DNA of 64,000 nt from Dioszegia crocea (Eukaryota; Basidiomycota; Tremellomycetes; Tremellales; Bulleribasidiaceae), in NCBI GenBank assembly GCA_001600615.1, contig BCKK01000002.1:1704809-1768808 (forward strand), in the 5' to 3' direction. The notes below the pieces were generated by a model. It made no database searches. It was not told where the DNA came from and was given only the letters and a program-made list of their open reading frames with translations. Every line of letters begins with the position of its first letter. Position 1 is the stretch's first letter. The translations under genes were made by a program, and so were the position numbers. Positions 1 to 11,032 of the stretch are shown here, piece after piece.

Positions 1-1069
1 CCGGAGTTTGTTGGGGATATAATATGGAGTCTGGCCAATATCCTGTGGAGGATATATGCAGAGGTAAGCTTTCTCCCTTCGCCTTCATCATCCGTGAGAC
101 TTTCGTACCACACAGCTGACCATACAGCGTAAATTACACACCCAAGCTGTCGAGATTCGCCGTACACTACAATCTCTCACTCCTTCCGAAGATACCCGTC
201 TGACTGTCCGAGGTCGGCATACCCGACAAGCAGACGTATGTGAGAGCTGGTACTGGCGCGGAAGACTAGGTGTCATTTTACTAGATATGAGAGGGGCGAA
301 ACATGCTCTAGATAAGGCATGGAGGATATGTCCTGAAGGGGGTTGGAAGCAGAAACGGTGAGTCTCCATCTCGGACCGATTGTGTTTCTGGCCTGGAACT
401 AAAGAGGTCAGATCAATACTCATCCGCCTTATCCCAATCAATCTCCTGCTTGGCATCTTACCCCGCCGGGGCGTATTGGAGGAGTACAACCTGCCAGAAT
501 ATGTCGACCTGATCCGAACGTTCCGAACGGGCAATATAGCCGGATGGAGAAAAGAGCTCGAGTTGAAGAGAGAGTGGTTGAGAAGCCGGAGCGTCTGGTT
601 GATCTTATATGAACGGGGGGAGATTCTGGTCTGGAGGAATCTATTTAGACAAACGTGAGTCGTGGAGTGAACAATGATGATTCGGGCTGACATAGATAGA
701 TTACGGATATACTATTCGCTCGACTCTAAAACGGTGCGAAATAGATGTCCGACCTGGATTTTTACCAATACGGTTATACAGGCTTTCATTGGGTCGGGCG
801 AAGTCGAAGAAGGCGCGATAGGAATTGAAGATATCATCTGTGTCGTCTCTAGCTTGATTGATCAGGTATGTGAAATATTCCCGCGCATGCCTGCCTACAA
901 TCTATGGCGTCTGGACCACTCTTCAGGTTGCTAACGCGCACAGGGACTTCTTCTGGGCCAGATCGGCTATACCCAAACGGCACTCGCCATGAAACCCTCG
1001 TCGGATGGTATGGGCGGCTTCCCGAGAATATCAGCTGTGGTTCCTAGGGCCATCACGGCTGTAGTATAG
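1..1069 (+). CDS. PCI-domain protein, CSN12/PCID2 (Thp1) family, 5'-truncated by the window
   Basis: The C-terminal part of a PCI-domain protein whose family members act in the TREX-2 mRNA-export complex (Thp1/PCID2) or associate with the COP9 signalosome (CSN12). Exons read 1-63, 128-357, 412-654, 700-865 and 944-1069 (stop TAG), all in frame. Family hallmarks are visible. The helical-repeat segment YWRGRLGVILLDMRGAK leads into LIRLIPINLLLG and then GVLEEYNLPEY. The winged-helix part contains IIQ-like IEDIICVVSSLIDQGLL, close to the PCID2/CSN12 consensus. The start codon and N-terminal half lie outside the window. I cannot tell Thp1 from Csn12 with this fragment alone. The 3' end converges on the Cep57-like gene across about 214 bp. 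Confidence 0.85.
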
Positions 1070-1283
1070 GTGGAGACCTATATGTTGGATCTTGTCGATG
1101 AATATCTACAATGTTGACAAGACCCAATGACGTGCATATGGATATATCTACAAGCACTCGCATCCATGCCTTCCATCACCTTCATTACCCTGTCTCCTAA
1201 TCCAGCCTGAAATTAGACCACCTTACCCTACAAGAAAAGTGTCCACAACCCTCCTCGTTCCCCATCTGGTCACTTCGTCAAGA

Positions 1284-4238
1284 TCACCACACGCCCAACC
1301 TCTGCTTCCGGCCCATCTGTACCACACCCTCCCTCTTCAACCTCTCCACACCTTCTTCACCCAGCGTCTCCCTCACCATTCGCATAACGTCCCCAACGCT
1401 TTTGCTGACTTTACGGCCTGTCGAGGTTGGACCTGAGCAGGAATCGGGACGGTCATGGAAGTTTAAGAGGTCGTAGAGGGATGAAATTTGGTCTGCCTGA
1501 GCAACATCAGCTTCGGTACATCTCCCATAACCGGTCCATTTCACGACGTACCTTCTGTTCCAGCGTGTCAATAACCTCCTTGAGGTGATCCGCCAATACA
1601 TGCCGCTTGGCAGCTGCACTAGTCGCCTCGAGCAATTTGTACTGATCTGCCAACTCGCAGTAGATTCTAAGCCGTGTCAGCTCTATCCCTTGTTCTCGGA
1701 CATTCAGACTCACGACTTGTAGTGCGAGAAATCATCCTCCAGCTCCCTGATGACTCGAGCGAGCACGGTCTGAGGGGGTACTTCGCCTTTACTGAATCGA
1801 AGAATCTCTTCCGGTAAATCCCCAGATCCGCGACCACCCTTCTCACTTCGAGCCTGACGCCCCGCACTGGCCGCAGCCGCATGATTCTCCATCTGAGCAA
1901 AGAACTCCGCCTCGTCCTCTGCTCGTATGGAAGGGAAGGGGCTCTCGGGACCTTCCCGTCGGTTCTTCTCCTTTCGCGTCCTTCCATCATCTCTTCTAGG
2001 TCTGGACATCGAGGACCGAGATGAGTGCCGAGAGACAGTTTCGCCCTCTTCCTCTGGCGGAGGAGTCGGAGGTCCGCGAGGGACAGTAGGTGGTTGGACA
2101 CGCGTTGGCGGTCCGGTCGAAGGAGGCATAAGTGTGGGATTGGCCGATGCAGATGCGTGTAGCCCTTGTCGGAGTTTACTAGGTAGGCGAGGTTCATGAT
2201 TCCGTGTATGGGATGTGGGTGGACGTTGCGTTGGGTGATACCCCGGCTCGTCCTCATCCTGCACATCCTCCACGCGGGCCCGCAGACCCGAGGGCTCTCC
2301 TCTTGCCACACGCCGCGTCTCCAAACCCCTCTCCACTACACCGCCCAGCCTTGCCACTTCCCTACTCAGCCGCTCAATCTCTTTCCGGAGCGCAATGAGC
2401 TCCGAAGCCGTCCCTGGCCGCTGAGGCGATGGGGGAAATGTGGTAGGTGGCTGAGAACATTGGAGGGTATGCACGAGATGCTTGCTTTCTTCCAGGTCGG
2501 ACGTGAGGCGGGTAAGGTGAGACCGGAGCGATTTAACCAGGTCTTCCAAGGCTAGATTTGTAAGCTTGCCGCAAAACAGTTGTATGGTGAAGGAAACTTA
2601 CCGGATTTCTGGCCTATGGCTTCTCTTAGTCGATCTCCGCCCAGGCCCTTCGCATCTTCCACTTCCCCCTTGGCCCGTTCCAGCTCCCCCTCTAATTCAC
2701 GGACACGCCTCCGCGCGACAGAGTTCTCGGTTTCTAGGCCACGGAGTCGGGCGTGTAGTGTGGCGAGTGTTTGAGGTATAGAGGCTGGATAGGTTAGCTC
2801 TCATTCTCCATTCCTGTAACACCACATCTCTTCGTCCCTCCAGCACATCCTCCAAATCGCTAGAGATGCAAACTCACCACCTGCGTCCCCTCCAACATCT
2901 CCATTCTTGTCCAAACCCTCATATTGTCCACCCTTCGCGGGCGTGCCCATCAACCCCGTCATGCCCGTAACGTCCGCCGTCACGTCCCCTCTCCGTCCCG
3001 CAGGCGCAGAATTGGTCCGTCTTGGCCCCGCCGTTTCTTGTCCTTGACCAGCTTGCAACGCCGACACTCTCCGACCCTTCCCGCTCTTCTCCCTCGTTGG
3101 CATTTGCTGGGCCTGCGGCTGTATATTGTGTGCCGTAGTATCGCTCAGAGCCCGCCGGTTGGATTGAAGAGGTCTCGCCAGTCCTCCTGGCATTTTTCCC
3201 GGTCGGCGCCGGTGGATATCCTCTTGCAATTCCCTAGCAGCAAGGGTGAATGTGGATGCAGCATAGGGATTGGTGATTGTTGTGTTGTTTTCGCCGGAGG
3301 AGCGAGGTCGTCGGCCTGAGCCAGATCCAGATCCCGAACCGCCCGAGTCTGGGGGTGATGGGAGTGGGTTGGCGCGAGTGAGAGTGTAGGATAGGTTGAG
3401 ATCTTGGTTATGGGGATGGCGCTGAGGCTGGGTCTGGGCTGGTTGCGATTTAGAGGTGAAGGAGGGTAAAGGTGATGGAGAGCGGGGAGGGGAGAAGGAG
3501 TGATGGTGCCCGTGTGATGCGAATGGGGAAGTGGGCCGGGGCGAAAGCTATGTTTGTCAGCCCGAGTTATCCTATGCGTCGCCATGTTACTGAACTTACC
3601 CCTCCCGATGCACCACCTAACACTTTACCCAGCTCGCCCACCAGCCGACCCAAACTCCGCTCTGGATCAAATTCGCTCCCATCGTCATCCGACCATGCGC
3701 CGCTCTTACGCCTGAACACCCCGCCCGCAAGGCTCACAGCAGACACATGGTGATCCGCAGTACTGACGGGGCTCTCGGCCATACTAGGCAAAGACAGCCC
3801 AGAGGCATTCCGGTCCGTCCGGTGATTATACGCTGATGCTCGAGGCGTACCATTCGGGCCTTGTTTTGTTTGGGGTTCAGGAGATTGTCGATGGGGATTG
3901 GGATGATTGAACCACTCGTCGTGATCCCGCTTATCCCTCACTAGGGGTTCACCGAACCCGCGTGGGTACTCGACTGTATCGTCCATCCCTGTTCCTGAGC
4001 CCGATAAGAATGTTCTGTCCCCTTCTAATCCAACACGATGGAGATCATCGTCTCCGAGATCTATTAGACGACCGTCACGCGGAGCAAAGGATGGGCCATT
4101 GGCCCCGGCGCCAGAGCCCGACGCTCCGCTCCCGATAGAAGATAAGGAGATTGTGCTGAGATCTTGATCGATTGTGGATTCTAGTCGACGGCGCTCGAGA
4201 TCGAACGCGGAAGAAGTGATGGGTGGTAGAGATGACAT
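1284..4238 (-). CDS. Cep57 microtubule-binding-domain protein (spindle-pole/centrosome type)
   Basis: Predicted 885-residue protein. Exons on the minus strand are 4238-3600, 3547-2878, 2784-2602, 2551-1714, 1666-1552 and 1496-1284. The long N-terminal half is disordered (Ser, Gly, Pro, Asn rich). Coiled-coil segments follow (RARVRELE-, LEDLVKSLRSHLTRL-type heptads, then ALRKEIERLSREVARL). The C-terminus carries a strongly recognisable Cep57 microtubule-binding domain: FSHYKSIYCELADQYKLLE, then AKRHVLADHLKEVIDTLEQK and ADQISSLYDLLNF, joined across three exons. In fission yeast the related Ppc89 is a spindle-pole-body scaffold, so I infer a role at the spindle pole body. I chose ATG 4238 (MSSLPPITSS) because the open frame upstream to 4496 looks non-coding; an earlier in-frame ATG at 4466 cannot be excluded. 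Confidence 0.82.
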
Positions 4239-4703
4239 GGGTGCTGGGTGTGTCAAGGGGGAGAGAGCGGGTGTTTGGAGGGCTACGAAGCCCGAGCTTT
4301 GGGCGGGCAATACTATTTGCGTGATTGTTGTTTGACAGGATGAATGAGATGTGGTGTTCGCACTTGTCCAGGCTGCGTGGACGGAGAGTATGGGTAGGAT
4401 CAAGCAGGGGTGATAGTGAGATGTAAGAGGGGAGTAAAAGGGACGTTGGGTGATGCTGAAATCCATGTTTACACCTCGCACAAACGGGGGGATCATTTAA
4501 GAAGGCAAAGAAAAATCACACACGTACATGCATACGTAATCGCATTCCTGGCTCTTCTATGAGGTGAACATCCAAGCTATGCGAGCAGCAGCATGCATAC
4601 TGTTGCCATCAAACAGTACCCTTAAGCATATGGTACTGGCAAGACCTATGAATACATGTCAAAAAAGCGAACGTGTCGCGCCGTATTGCTACTCCCACAA
4701 ATC
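4239..4703. other. Intergenic: 3' flank of SNX41 and promoter of the Cep57-like gene
   Basis: These 465 bp lie between two minus-strand genes. The part nearest 4239 should hold the promoter and 5' UTR of the Cep57-like gene, and the part nearest 4703 the SNX41 3' UTR. I see no RNA gene or repeat. Open frames here are short and have no splice support. Confidence 0.5.
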
Positions 4704-6964
4704 TCACAAGGGACCTAGCGGATTATCGCCGCTGTCCAATTCCGCACTTTTCCTGCCCTGCTGCTCGACCGCCTGAGACCTACTAGGCCCCTTCAGCCTC
4801 AATGCCTCTTCATCACTCTGCAGCGGTAAAGGCTTGGAAGCAGCTTCAATCACTTCCAATTCGCGCCGCATTGCACTTCCCCCAAACATGTCGTCTTTCG
4901 GTAAAGCGGGTGGCGGTGCCGGTTCAGCAGCTGCGGGAGGTTGGTTTGGATGAATAGGGATCTCGCGCACTGATTTGGCTGCTACCTCCCAAGCCTCAAG
5001 ATTCTGCGTCGAGTAAGCTTGACGACCTCGCATTACAGCCAATGGAAGCTTCGACTTACCTGTCGACACCATTCCCGATGGACAGTAGCGAGTTGGATAG
5101 CCATTTGTCGCATATCCGCAACTTTTTGCCGTTGGAACCTGTCCAAGTCCGCCTGAAGGGTATTCGAAGCGTACTTCAGATCTTGTTCAGACGCCAATAA
5201 TGAATCTTCCAGCTGATCATCTGTCAGTTCTACGACACGTCTAACACATTTGTGCAACTCACCTGAGCAATGTTATCCCTAGTTTTGGCAATATTCGCCC
5301 GCCTTGTAGCTTCCGGATCAACATCCATCATCCCGCTCAGACTATGCTTCACAGCCGACAATAGCCCAAATCCAGCATTGCCCCTCGCTCGCGAGACAGT
5401 CCTCTCTGCCCTCTCCCTCTCTTCTCTCTGCCTCTGCCGCTCCCTCTCCCTATCTTCGGGATCATCACTCTGTCCTGCCCCGGCACCCGAACCACTACCG
5501 CCAATGATTGACCCACCCCGCTCTAACGCTTCCTCCAGTCTCCTTGATTCCTTCTCGGCAGCCTCCAGAAGGTCCAGCTTGTCCTTCTGGGTCTCGAGTG
5601 TATCCTGGACGAGCTCATACTGGACGTGTTTCTGGTGTCGGAAAGACAAGCGTTGTTTGATCAGACTGGAGAATTGCGAGTAGATGTGAAGAGGTTCAGT
5701 CGCGGATCGCTCCCATGCTTGCAGCTGATGGGTCAGCAAACGCTTGACACGAGAGACATAAGCTTAGCTCACCAAAGCAGCAGTGGCCAGAAACTCTTGA
5801 TCCACAGCCTGTCCGACCTTCTCAACAGCCAAGCCCAACTCTCCGTTCTCAACCAGACTGAACCCATTCCAAACCGCACCCAACTCGCTCAGGTCCTGCG
5901 CACGCTCTCCCCAGCGCTTCACGACGCGCCGATTGACCTTCTCCATACTGCCCGAAAAGTGCTGGTGGAACTTATCGGTGAAGACCTCGGAATCGTTGAA
6001 GCGTTGATCCGGGCGGCGAAGGGGATGAGTGGCGGATGGGGTTGGTAGGAGGTGATGGGCGATGTATGATGTGCTGGGAGAGTCTGGCGCGTCGGGTGAG
6101 GGCACGCCGGACGGAGAGTCGGGTTGGAATGTGGGGTTGTGGGATGGCGCGTGAAGGGGGTTCTTGGGTAAGAGGGAAACAGGAGGCGAGTGCAGGACTT
6201 CGTTCTGCGTCGTCAGTCAATGTAGCGTGTTTTGAATCACAGAGTACCTACCCAGCTGACGCCATCTTCCAAGAATCTGTGTAGAACATGTTCCCCGCCC
6301 AAGATCGGGTGGCGGACTACTCGGCGCAGGAAATCCTCCAATAAACGTTTCCTCCTCGAGATTGTCGCGGCGTCTTCTTTAGCCTTAGACTGCCCCTTGA
6401 CTGCATATTCCGCAAGAGACTGCTTGGATGGGATTGGAGGAATGATGAGGACCGGGTAAAGCCCTGTAAGCGCTTGATGTAGCGAGAGGAATGACGAATA
6501 TCTTCGTCGCGTCTCGTGTGTCTAAACAGTCAGTCTCCTAGCTGATGTGATTTGCAGCGCGAACAACTCACTCCTATTCTGATGACATAGGTGATGTACG
6601 TGGCCTTGCCGCCATCGGTAGTTTTGAACGCATCCACAATGTGGATCTCTTCCCCTTTACTGATATCCTTATCCCGCTCACAGCAGAAGCCCTGCTTCAC
6701 CGATGGTCCGGACAGCCTCGACGAGCCCTTCTTGGGCTCTTTCGAAGGATCAGGGAATGACGCGCGGTGGGTGGGTGGAGGAGACCCTGACGCAGCGGAG
6801 ATGAGAGATGATGGGCCTCTCGAAGGGGTCGGCGAGGAGAAGCGGGACGAGCTGACATTGGCAATACCTCCTCCTGCGGCATTTGGGCTGATTGGCCGAG
6901 AGGGCGACGGAGAGCCTGTTGGAGAGGCTGCGAATGGATTGGGAGGGTCTGTAGGGTGGTCCAT
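4704..6964 (-). CDS. SNX41: Sorting nexin Snx41/Atg20 (PX-BAR)
   Basis: Predicted 669-residue sorting nexin. Minus-strand exons: 6964-6572, 6521-6252, 6204-5773, 5724-5263, 5212-5060 and 5003-4704. A Ser/Pro-rich N-terminus leads to a PX domain (about residues 90-220) that reads GEEIHIVDAFKTTDGGKATY, YITYVIRIG, then RRRYSSFLSLHQALTGLYP and PPIPSKQSL. The RRRYS stretch is the phosphoinositide-binding region. The rest is a long helical BAR-like region with a Glu/Arg-rich coiled coil and a Pro-rich tail. Family role: PtdIns3P-binding endosomal recycling and, with Snx4/Atg24, selective autophagy. Its start is 199 bp from the divergent PQ-loop gene, so the two probably share a promoter. Snx41 and Atg20 are merged in many basidiomycetes, so either name could apply. 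Confidence 0.9.
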
Positions 6965-7163
6965 TGTGTATAGAGACTGTGTAGGATAGGTGAGGAATGT
7001 GTTGGTGGGCTGTGCGTTGTGCGGGGTGAGGGGGGGAGTGAGGGTGACGTGGCGCCAGAGAAGGCCTTATCAAAGAGATGTCCATGCCGTAAGCCCCATC
7101 GGTTAGATTGGCCGAAAAGTTAACTCGACTTTCGCACAAGCTTTCGCATCTACTGAATACAAG
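6965..7163. promoter_or_regulatory. Shared bidirectional promoter, SNX41 / PQ-loop gene
   Basis: The 199 bp between two head-to-head start codons (SNX41 at 6964, PQ-loop gene at 7164). Both transcripts must start inside or very near this stretch. I see no TATA box that clearly dominates. Confidence 0.55.
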
Positions 7164-8399
7164 ATGGCAGACATGGTAGCAGGCCTAGAGCCCGCCATGT
7201 CGTTACACACCCAACCCACCCTATCCCCAGATCAACTATCCTCAATCGTGCGTTTTCCTGTTCTGCTGCTGCTCGGCGTGGTGCTGATGTCTGGATCAGT
7301 TCGGGTCCATGTCGGTCGCGTGCTGGCTCGTGGTCTACACTCCGCAGATATGGGAGAACTATCAGCTTAAATCAGGCGAAGGTCTTAGTGTGGCGTTCGT
7401 CGTTCTGTGGCTCCTCGGAGATCTTACGGGTCTAATGTATGTGTCCCGCTAGATCTCATTTCGACAGCATCTGATAATACAGAGGCGGCGTAATGGCCAA
7501 ATTGGTACCGACAGTCATTGTCCTAGCATCCTATGTGAGTGATCCTCGACCACTATGGACACGCACTAATATTGCCAGTACACAGTATGCGATGTCGTCC
7601 TACTGGCACAGGTATACTACTACCGACGTATCCGCCTCCGAGCTCGCCGAGACTCCATATCCCCTTCAGCCCGCTTAGCAGCTGCAACCGAAAACACACC
7701 GCTCATCCTCCCTGACGACCCAAACCCACCACCAGCCCAACCTAAACCTCTCTTACCGCCCCACCTCCTATGGCTAGAATATCCCATATTAATCGCCTTC
7801 GTCCTCCTCGCTGGTGCCGGCGCGTGGTATCTTGAAATCCACAATACACCGGATGTGTCAATACCCGAAAACCCGGGACCGGGCCAGGGAGGGAGTGGGG
7901 GCCCTGATGAGGTTGAATTGGAGTGGAAGTCTCAGTTGTTGGGTTGGAGTAGCGCCGTGCTGTACTTTGGGAGTCGGATACCGCAGATAATACACAACTT
8001 GTGAGTGTCCCATAATAAGTGGACTTCAATCTCCCACTGACAGATAACAGCCGTACACGATGTGCTGGTCTATCGCTCGCATTGTTCTTCTTCACCATCA
8101 CAGGCAGTGAGTACAGGGGTCATACCCAATCTTTGACATTCGTCGCTGTCTGGCTCCAAAAGGACATGCACTGACCCAAACCAGACGTAACATACGCCGC
8201 CTCCATCCTCGCCCCCTCCCTCAACCCCCACTACCTCCTCGCCAATGCCTCCTGGCTCGCCGGCGCACTCCTCACCATCTTCCTAGACCTATTCGTCATG
8301 GCTCAATTCGCAGTGTACGGGCATCAAGACAAGAAACGGGCAGAGCAGCGCAAAGCGGGTCTGATTGGAGAAGAGGATGAGTCGGCGCTGGCGACGTAG
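7164..8399 (+). CDS. PQ-loop repeat membrane protein (Ypq1/RTC2-like vacuolar amino-acid transporter)
   Basis: Predicted 321-residue, seven-helix protein. Exons: 7164-7247, 7300-7436, 7483-7534, 7579-8000, 8051-8106 and 8185-8399. It has the two diagnostic PQ motifs: VVYTPQIWENYQLKSGEGLS near the N-terminus and YFGSRIPQIIHNFRTRCAGL in the second half. The Ypq/PQLC2 family shows the same pairing of PQ with a following G-L-S. A variable Pro-rich loop (about residues 115-165) separates the two three-helix bundles. Family members export cationic amino acids from the vacuole or lysosome. The C-terminal tail is charged and cytosolic. A second in-frame ATG at residue 12 (MSLHTQ) could be the true start; I used the first ATG. 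Confidence 0.87.
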
Positions 8400-9623
8400 C
8401 ATTGTGTAGTCGTTTGGCTAGTGCGACGCAGCGATATGGGTGTGGCGGTCGAAGAGGTGCTATGGACTATCTCGGGGGTTTGAATCCGCTGTCGGAATGC
8501 ATGTATCTATAATCTTGGACCCGGATCTTGTCGACTCGGCTATAGCGTATCTCTATGGCGTGTTAGCATTGCAGTGAACCGATGAGTTCTACTCTAAGAC
8601 CCAAGATTCCCAACTTGCGTCAAAAGGTCGTTCCAGCTCGACTCGGAAATTGCCGGCAGCATCGCCGCTGCTCTCGATCGATCCTAGACTCCCTACATAT
8701 GTCTCCCTTGTCATCCTCTACGCCTTTCATGGACTTGTTACCCAGCTCTCTAATCCTACCAAATCGTCAGGACTTGACACGATCAAGCCAAAGACGCGTC
8801 GCGTCCTTCCCAGCTGAAGCTGAAACATCCTCGAACCTCCTCCATTCGCGCGTCGCGTTTCAGTACTCTGCCCCATTCGATTCTGATGATGGGCTTGACC
8901 TTGTCAAGCCTCGAAGCATGCGACTGTCTGAGATTACGCGCCTTACAGTCCTGAAACGGTCCGCCCTCCGGACTCCGGATGATAGGAATCCACAATACTG
9001 GGACCGACACAGCCTTGGCAAACAATGTACGCATGTCTCCTTTCCAGCTGAGACAGCCGTACATTCACAATACGTATGACTCACTCACATCCACTCAATC
9101 TCTAACAGGATGTAATCAGTTTATCGCAGGTTTCAAGACTCATTCTGGCACCTACGCATCTTCCAACATTCATCAAGTCTCTTACCGACTAGCCCCCTTT
9201 CAGCCATTCTCCAAAATCTCCGATATCTACTCGTTTCATCTTTCGACACTCATGCCACGCTGTCGCAGAATGCAATTTCGGCACGGGGGTCCGGATGTCT
9301 TTGCGCCTGCCGCCATTCGATGAATTGTGTACTGCGCTGGATAATCAGGGCAAGGCCCCGGGTTTGGCGAGGTACTAAAGGCTGACCATCCGTCTGGGAG
9401 AAGACTCCACATCCACCACCTATCGTCTTTCCTACACATTCACCCTTGTTCTCCTTCCTTACTGTTCTTCAGTTCAGTCTTCCCTTCCTTACGCTCTAGC
9501 GATCTACACGCATCTATAGCTTCATCTACGAACCGACATCTCCCAGACCCAACCTCTCTTATCACTCACTAATCAATCTTCACCTTCACCCTTCAACCTT
9601 CACTCGAGCGCCCTTCGCCTATC
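8400..9623. other. Intergenic, 1.2 kb, with pyrimidine-rich promoter before 9624
   Basis: No gene I can support. A 165-codon plus-strand frame runs 8582-9079 without recognisable motifs or splice sites. About 9440-9620 is strongly CT-rich (repeated cttcct / cttcacc runs), typical of the promoter and 5' UTR of a highly expressed basidiomycete gene, and leads straight into the CPL1-like start. Confidence 0.45.
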
Positions 9624-10726
9624 ATGCGTTGCTCAGCCGCCGCCCTCGCCCTTCTCCTCCCCATCATCCTCGCCTCGCCCATCTCTCCATCATTGCCCAG
9701 AGACTTCACACCGGACGAGCGCGGCCTGCTCGACATCAACGTTGACATTGGCACCTGTGTCAAGCTCCGCGCCGATGTCGATCTATCCGCGAACGTCCTA
9801 GGTCTAGGCGCTGACGCCATCGCCAAGGCCGGAGCGTGTATCTGCGTCGACGTCGAGGCCAGTCTTAGCCTCCTCAGTGGCCAATCCCTCGTGAAGGCCG
9901 ATGCGGATGTGGACGTCTATGTCCAGCTGGCAGTAGGAGCAGATGCCAGAGTCGTCACTGGCCAGCCCGGCAAAGCAATCAAAGCACTTGTAAGTCTACC
10001 TCCTGCCGAAAGGAAAGATCTAATGCTAATGACCTAAGGTCGACGCTCGTGCCGGTCTCGGATTATTCTGCAGCATCCCTCCCTCCCTCTTCCCCAACTC
10101 CCAACATGACTTCACCAACGGGTGCTGTGCCCGCAAGTGCAACCCGGGCTACACTCTTGGTCAAAACAGATGGCGTCAGCCCGTCTGTATCAAGAACCCC
10201 GATTGCCCCGCCACCCAGACTTACATCAACGGCGCGTGCGGCTGCAACCCCGTCACCGAAATCAAATGCGGCAACAAGTGCTATGACAAGGCCATCCACA
10301 CTTGTCCCAGCGGCGTGCCAAGGCGGAGGGACGAGGTGGTCAAGAGGAGCAGGTATGAGTGTCTGGCCGGCAAGACCTACTGCCCTGCTATCGGTCACAG
10401 CGGATGGGAGTGTGTTGATACCATGAATGACATTGAGTCTTGTGAGTCTTTCCTGTCAGATCTCTTGTCTGGAACCAAGGCTGATGATCCCAGGCGGCGG
10501 TTGCGCAGACCCCAGCATCGCCTTCGGTCCCGGTGTAGGCACAGACTGCACTGCCATCGCAGGAACCAACAGCGTCTCATGTCAGCAGGGCCAGTGCCGT
10601 GTCCATTCGTGCCAGGACGGCTGGGCGTTCGCTGCGGATGGAGAGACTTGTCTGCCAGTCTTGGCTGCGGGCGAGGCGGAGTTCAATACCACTCAGAAAA
10701 AGCTCGTCTTCATGCGCCAGTCGTAG
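9624..10726 (+). CDS. Secreted cysteine-rich protein with CPL1-like domain
   Basis: Predicted 333-residue secreted protein in three exons: 9624-9989, 10039-10441 and 10494-10726. The N-terminus is a classical signal peptide (ALALLLPIILASP, cleavage near residue 18). Next comes an Ala/Val/Asp-rich region (about residues 30-120), then a Cys-rich segment with many CxxC- and GxxC-type spacings. The C-terminal block has GGCADPS, GTDCTAI, SCQQGQCRVHSCQDGW and ETCLP, the pattern I associate with the CPL1-like domain. In Cryptococcus neoformans CPL1 is a secreted, capsule- and host-interaction-related protein. This is a family assignment only; this organism need not be a pathogen. KRS- and RRR-type sites near residue 233 could be Kex2 cleavage points. 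Confidence 0.8.
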
Positions 10727-11032
10727 ATTGGCTTCGGGCCAGACGGATCTACGGATCCTCTAGTAGTTTCAATTAGTTGTCATCTCTTCGGACATTTGGG
10801 TTATACTTTTCATAATATTTTGGCTGCAATCTATGCATTAGTCTTCTTTTAGATCAGCTTGAAGCCACCAAAGGTATTATGTTCAACAATCCATTACTGT
10901 CCGATGTCAATTTGTAGAACGAGTGAGTAAAACTATGCCCACCTCGGCAGATCCGCCCAGACACAGTATCTCGGAACATCCCAGGACTGCCTAGCCTTGC
11001 ATGTTCCCATAATCCCCTCGCATCTACTCCCT
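10727..11032. other. Convergent intergenic region, CPL1-like / CCT8
   Basis: 306 bp between two facing 3' ends. AT-rich stretches after 10760 (tttcataatattttggc) look like the plus-strand 3' UTR and polyadenylation area. Nothing else is visible. Confidence 0.5.

Noticed and set aside
88..693. 201-codon minus-strand ORF opposite the PCI-domain gene
   Set aside because: It is antisense to exons that clearly encode the PCI protein and has no motif or splice structure of its own.
8582..9079. 165-codon plus-strand ORF in intergenic DNA, with a loosely repeated FPAE-[AT] segment
   Set aside because: No domain, no signal peptide, no splice signals, and composition unlike neighbouring genes. Kept only as part of the intergenic description.
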